DNA from: Litomosoides sigmodontis
Lineage: Eukaryota; Nematoda; Chromadorea; Rhabditida; Onchocercidae
Assembly (NCBI GenBank): GCA_963070105.1
Contig: OY718807.1
Location: 8,866,483 to 8,930,482 of the forward strand
Direction of reading: 5' to 3'
DNA length: 64,000 nucleotides
The first letter of the stretch is position 1. Every line of letters starts with the position of its first letter. Positions 57,705 through 64,000 of this stretch are shown one piece after another. Position numbers and translations under genes: made by a program. The notes under the pieces are model-generated. The model was not told where the DNA came from. It saw nothing but the letters and a program-made list of their open reading frames with translations, and searched no databases.

Positions 57705-60700
57705 CTATTTCGTAGCACTGATTTCATCATCGTAACGATTGCTTGAATTCAAAATATATCCCACAATATCCGTGAATGCAACAGAAGCAATAACACGCTG
57801 ATCGCAATCAACAATAAATAAGCATTGATCATCGGACGATAGTAGCAGAGCAATCCCTTCATAAACCGTATGTGTTGGACGACCGAATGGTGGAACACGA
57901 TAGACATTCTGGAAAATTGCAAAATTTCAACTTTGAATTCTTTTCTTTTGACAATTAATTGCCGCTTCAGTTCGAGCTATCAAACTGTCTGTGTGGCGAA
58001 CTGAACGAGGAAAGTAGTTTGGAGGCAGAGGAGTTGTAGCATCACTGCTAGAGGCAGGCATAAATGAATTAAAATTTGAACTTTTAAGTGTAAATGTCCG
58101 TAAATTATTGGCAACCTCAACAGGCACATTGACAATTTCCAAGTAATTGTAAAAATGCCCAGCAAGCTCACGCATGATGTCATTTTTGCTAATTTTTCCA
58201 AGCATTATATTATGCTCATTAACAACGGCAATACATGATAATTTCGCCGTTAATAGCTTATCAATTACTTCACCACAACATGCATCACTTGTAACCTGCA
58301 AAAATTTTAATTAAATTATAAAAAAATTTAACAAATATTACTCCCTCATTCTGGGAAGCATACGAAATGAAGAATGAATTTTTCAACAAAAAATTCAAGC
58401 AAAAATAGCACTGAGTTAAATTGCTGTAAATTCAAATTTCGCTTTCAAAAATTTACCATTTAATTTGTGTTATAATAGCACTGAAAAAGGTCACAGACTG
58501 AGAAAGCATAAAGTTAAATCTAAATTTAAATGTTTGGTGATATGTTCACGTAATTTCAAAGTGTTTGTTTAAAATTATTATTGAATTTATCAATCGTTTC
58601 TTCCCCTTTCTTTTGTGCTGATCAAACTGCACTTCAGTGAATTCAATGAATCAACCAACTAACTGCCAATCGATGGGATTTTTTTTTCCGCTCAAATCAT
58701 TCAATTTCATTTATTATCACAAATATTTATCAGTAAATTTAGCAATTATCCAATCTCTGTGTAATTTGAAATTGTAATTACTGTAAATTAACAAACCGTA
58801 ACAATATTTCCCCATGTGCCAATACCGGAATCGAGCAGTGTTCGTTGCATTAAATATGGCGCTAATGAAAAACTTGGCTCAATCTGAAATATTTTCAAAA
58901 ATTAAAAAAAAAAGTAGCTCGCAAGAAACAATGGAAAACGAGAAATTAGCATTTAATTAAGCACCTTCAATAGCATTTATCATCAGTGATAATCTAATTT
59001 ATAGTCTAATTTATATAATCTAATTTATCCTCCTATAATCTAATTTATTTTTGACGAAAAAAAAATTTTTTAAATTCTTTACAAATTCACCAATTTGATG
59101 ATAGTTTCATAGATAATTCGTCGTAGTGATAGCATACAGAGAATATCAATGAATAAGTCATTTTCATCCGTTTGAAATATCGGTATACGATGTACATGAT
59201 TTAAGCGGAAGAGCTTTGCTGCATCCCAAACACTGCAACTCTACAGTAATTAGTAATTAATTAGCCATATTAATTTGAGAGAATTAAAATCTAACAATTT
59301 ATATTTTACATTTAACCGTAACTTACATAATTATAACTTTTAGAAGAATTTACAGTGAAATGAAAAATTTGAAGAAATTTAACATCACACTAACGACATG
59401 CTAACAGTTGCAGTGACCAGGCTTTTCGTGCCGTACACTCGGATAAAATCGCAAACCGGACGATCACTTATTTTAGGGTCGATGTTCAGTGCTAGGACGA
59501 TTGCACGAAGACAATCGGTAACAGTTATCATACCTATCGGATTATGCGCAATCGAATTAATCACCACAGCTGCGTTGTGTCCTGACTGGTACAGTGCGAA
59601 CAGAGATTTGCGCATCTGAAAATTGAAATTCACCACCGGTGGCTCACGAAGTCAATCACATAGTGAAAATTTAAATGTTACAAATTTAACAGTAAAATTT
59701 CACCGGTAGATCGCCGTCAATCAGTACCACTGATCCATGAACTGGTGCTAAATCATAGCATAACAACGATTGCATGTACTGTTTGTAAGGATCCATGTGT
59801 CGATCTGCAACAGCTAACGATGACAATTGAAGTATATAAATTTTAAAAGTTATTAATTTTTTTTTTGGTAAGCTAAACAAGCAACTAGTGGACCTAGTAG
59901 TTAGCTGATAAGTTAGTGAACCATATCCTATCTTCTCAACTTGTATATCAATGTAACGACGAAATAATATTTTCCTGAAATTTTATTTTAAAAATATAAG
60001 TTTCATTTTTTCGTTCTTAAACTGTTTATTTTTCCACACAGCGTTCAGAGACAAACCAACTACAGCAACAATCTCCAGCTCACTTTCCCGACGTTGACGA
60101 CGCAGTATCACATAATCCTAAATTTAAAAAAACCTTTGATTGAAAATTACTTAGTTTTGCAAAATTTAATTGAGAGAATTAAATTAGCAATGTTTATGCA
60201 TGAAATATTCTGAGCAGCTAACATCGCCTTCTTCTTCTTCAGCGATAATTAGGATGCAGATGAAAGTGGAAAAATTAAATTAGTTTTCAGAAACAAAAAA
60301 AAAGATTTGAAACTTTAGGCTTCACATGCAGTAATGGAGGTTTTGTATAACTTTAAAAGCTAACTTTGACGCTACCCTCTCACCTATTAAAACTCTTTAA
60401 AAGTTTTAGGAGGAAAAGAGAAAATTATTTAATTCTTCCATACACACGTTCCAGCACAACATTTCATTTAAAGCAAAATTGATATGAAATCATATTCTTA
60501 CAATTTTTAATTCACTTTTTAATCCTTAAATCATCCAGTCTTTCGGAGTCCTTAAAACAGCCAATGTTAACGGTCTGGCCTCTAAGGAAGACTGAACCTC
60601 TTTATCTCACATCACATATGAAAAAAAAAATGGAGAAAACAAAAAATTTTTTTTGAGAATTTAATTTTCCTTTTTTTTTGTCATACAAATATTATTATTG

Positions 60701-61291
60701 AAATTTTTAATGAGTTTTCAAACTCATGCCACCACGACATTTCAACTCTTTTATCCATTAATCAATTAATTGGTCGTAGCATCTTCACCGTATGATCTGA
60801 GTAGCAATTAAAGATTGAAATTTAATTTAAATTTCGACACTTATCCTCCTTTTCGTACCAATAAGATGTGTTCAGCAGGAAAACATAAGTTGAAAATATC
60901 ATTATCAATTAATGGCAATTCAAAAAGCGCATAAGTCAACGATTTCGCTATTCTGTCCATTCCACTTACGTGAATTTTAAATTTTATGCACTCTGAGGGA
61001 CAAATACATTTACTTATGGTATTTGTTCTGGTCATTCGGTGTGTGTGTGAAAATGTGAAATAATAGAGATGAAAATAAAAACCAAAATACAGCTGGACAG
61101 AGAGGCAAAACGAAAACTGAGCAAGCAAAATGCTAAGAGCACGCACAAACATAAAATTATTATAACTTTCTTTTTTTTTTTTACGAAGAAAACTTCCACA
61201 AAAAAATATTATGTACCGTTTCCGGAACACTGAGACGTCTCGGTAGTCTTCCACGGCCTTCCTCCATCTCAAAACAATCGAGCACATTCAT
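57705..61291 (-). CDS. aakg: AMP-activated protein kinase gamma subunit (four CBS repeats), divergent isoform
   Basis: The gamma subunit senses AMP/ADP/ATP for the AMPK complex. Exons in order: 61291-61217, 60117-60057, 59813-59704, 59615-59395, 59232-59091, 58883-58797, 58295-58002, 57908-57705. They join in phase to 397 residues. After an isoform-specific start, DPYKQYMQSLLCYDLAP matches the family entry motif. CBS1 is about residues 80-130 (GMITVTDCL, Asp116), CBS2 about 155-205 (HVHRIPIF, His170/Arg171), CBS3 about 235-290 (GKISKNDIM) and CBS4 about 331-395 (ASVAFTDIV, Asp377). The usual nucleotide-binding Arg of CBS1 (human Arg70) is Asn96, and the His-Arg of CBS4 (human 298/299) is Gln358-Cys359. 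Nematodes have several gamma isoforms and this looks like a divergent one. The donor after 58002 is GTTCGC, and the donor at 60057 is inferred from phase. Confidence 0.9.
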
Positions 61292-62222
61292 TGGAAATCC
61301 TCCTGTCCACTCACTCACCCAATTAATACAGTTTCACTTAATGCTTGGTGGGCAGTATGTTGCAATGATGATATCTGGTAAGTTGACAAATTATCTCATC
61401 CCATATTTTATTTTCAATATTCTTTTCGTATAAAATAACAAACGAACGTATCAACAAAATGGAAAACAAAGTGAGAGAGAGAGAGAGAGAGAGAGGGAGG
61501 GAGGGAGGAGGAAAAAAAGAATTCATTTGCTTTCTCCAACATTTCTTCAAAGGGTCATTTTGGCAAAATTGAGAAAACCTCACACTGAAATAGTGGAAAA
61601 TTTTTCACTCTCCACTTGCTATATGATTAAGCCGTGAACGATATCACTGATGCTATCATGAGGAGTAGCTACAACTAAATTATTAAATCAATGAATGAAA
61701 CTTACAAACGAATTAACTTTCTTCGTCTTATTACAACCATCACCATCACTGCTACTACTACTACTACTGCCGCCACATTTATTTGCTAATAAAGTATTAA
61801 ATGAGAAAAGTAGTACAAATGCACTTATTTCAATAAAATTTGCGCCTGCATTTTTCCCCCATTGCTAGTAAACTAACAAAAAGTTAAAAATGAAAAAATT
61901 TTTTTCACAATTTTTCTTTTTTTTTGGAAGAATTTTTTCAGAGCAAAAATGCAAAACGTTTGTTATTTGAGCAATAAAGAATAGCTATTAATTGAAAATA
62001 TCTGAAAATTGAAGTTTAAAACTAAAATCTTCATGCAAAAAGCACTGAAGAAATTAAAATAAAATTAATATATCACACTAGTAAGGTATGTGGATAAAAG
62101 AAATGCATTAAATTCAAAATTTCTAAATGATGAATTAATCACTTTAAAAGTTTCCCTTTTTTTCGATTTACATAAGTTGAATAAATGAATTCAACCAATG
62201 TGAATCAAAAAATGTAAATAAA
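61292..62222. other. Upstream region of AMPK gamma gene, no gene seen
   Basis: AT-rich with a (GA)n tract at about 61469-61508 and a (CTA)n/(CTG) mini-run at about 61755-61775. Further 5' UTR exons of the AMPK gamma gene could lie here, but I cannot identify them. Confidence 0.5.
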
Positions 62223-62296
62223 GGTATATATATATATACCTTTTTTACATATATATATATATATATATATATTTTTTACATATATATATATATATG
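62223..62296. repeat. Three (TA)n blocks separated by T-rich spacers
   Basis: TA runs at about 62223-62239, 62248-62270 and 62279-62296 are separated by CCTTTTTTACA and TTTTTTACA. The first is flanked by AAAGG and CCTTT and forms a palindrome. The blocks lie 40 bases before the (ATT)n array. Confidence 0.93.
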
Positions 62297-62333
62297 TAAA
62301 TTCTCCACATTTTGTTACTAATTATTATTGCTA

Positions 62334-64000
<1,667 letters not shown>

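Noticed and set aside
59398..59619. Plus-strand 73-codon frame
   Set aside because: It is the antisense shadow of AMPK gamma exon 4.

Overview
This is eukaryotic nuclear DNA, most likely from a parasitic nematode, probably a spirurid/filarial-type worm. The evidence is an AT-rich background, many short introns ending in TTTCAG-like acceptors, acceptor-like sites 10-45 bases upstream of several start codons that could receive a spliced leader, and nematode-style gene content. The species cannot be named from the sequence. There are no bacterial operons, CRISPR arrays or recognisable intact transposons. I rebuilt every gene model by hand from open frames, splice sites and phase continuity. Six models close perfectly in phase from ATG to stop: both actins, the ZP-half protein, the two membrane proteins and the AMPK gamma subunit. 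The ZP-like minus-strand gene also closes but has weaker family support. Beta-catenin closes with one alternative splice choice. The golgin has one unresolved junction.

Layout. 1-8.2 kb is mostly gene-free, with a broken open frame near 3.2-3.7 kb and a GC-richer island near 1.1-1.3 kb. 8.2-14.8 kb (+) is a beta-catenin with a DSG-type degron and about 18 exons. 14.8-21 kb is simple repeats. 21.07-22.94 kb and 28.62-30.47 kb (+) are two head-to-tail actin genes that are nearly identical from start codon to stop codon, introns included, except for one island. 31.7-35.0 kb (-) is a secreted protein with ZP-like features, and 37.4-38.5 kb (+) is a small secreted protein that looks like only the C-terminal half of a ZP domain. 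43.6-45.9 kb and 47.8-49.4 kb (+) are two unidentified multi-pass membrane proteins. 51.6-55.9 kb (-) is a GRIP-domain golgin of GCC2/GCC185 type. 57.7-61.3 kb (-) is an AMP-activated kinase gamma subunit with four CBS repeats and altered nucleotide-binding residues. 62.3-63.6 kb is a giant (ATT)n array.

The genes do not form one pathway. Links that can be drawn are structural: beta-catenin and actin both act at adherens junctions and the cytoskeleton, and the two ZP-like genes face each other across one 2.3 kb upstream region and may both be extracellular-matrix or cuticle proteins. No wholly new system is evident. The points most worth a second look are the actin gene-conversion mosaic, the dead exon inside beta-catenin, the ZP-like pair, the altered AMPK gamma and the unusual repeat arrays.
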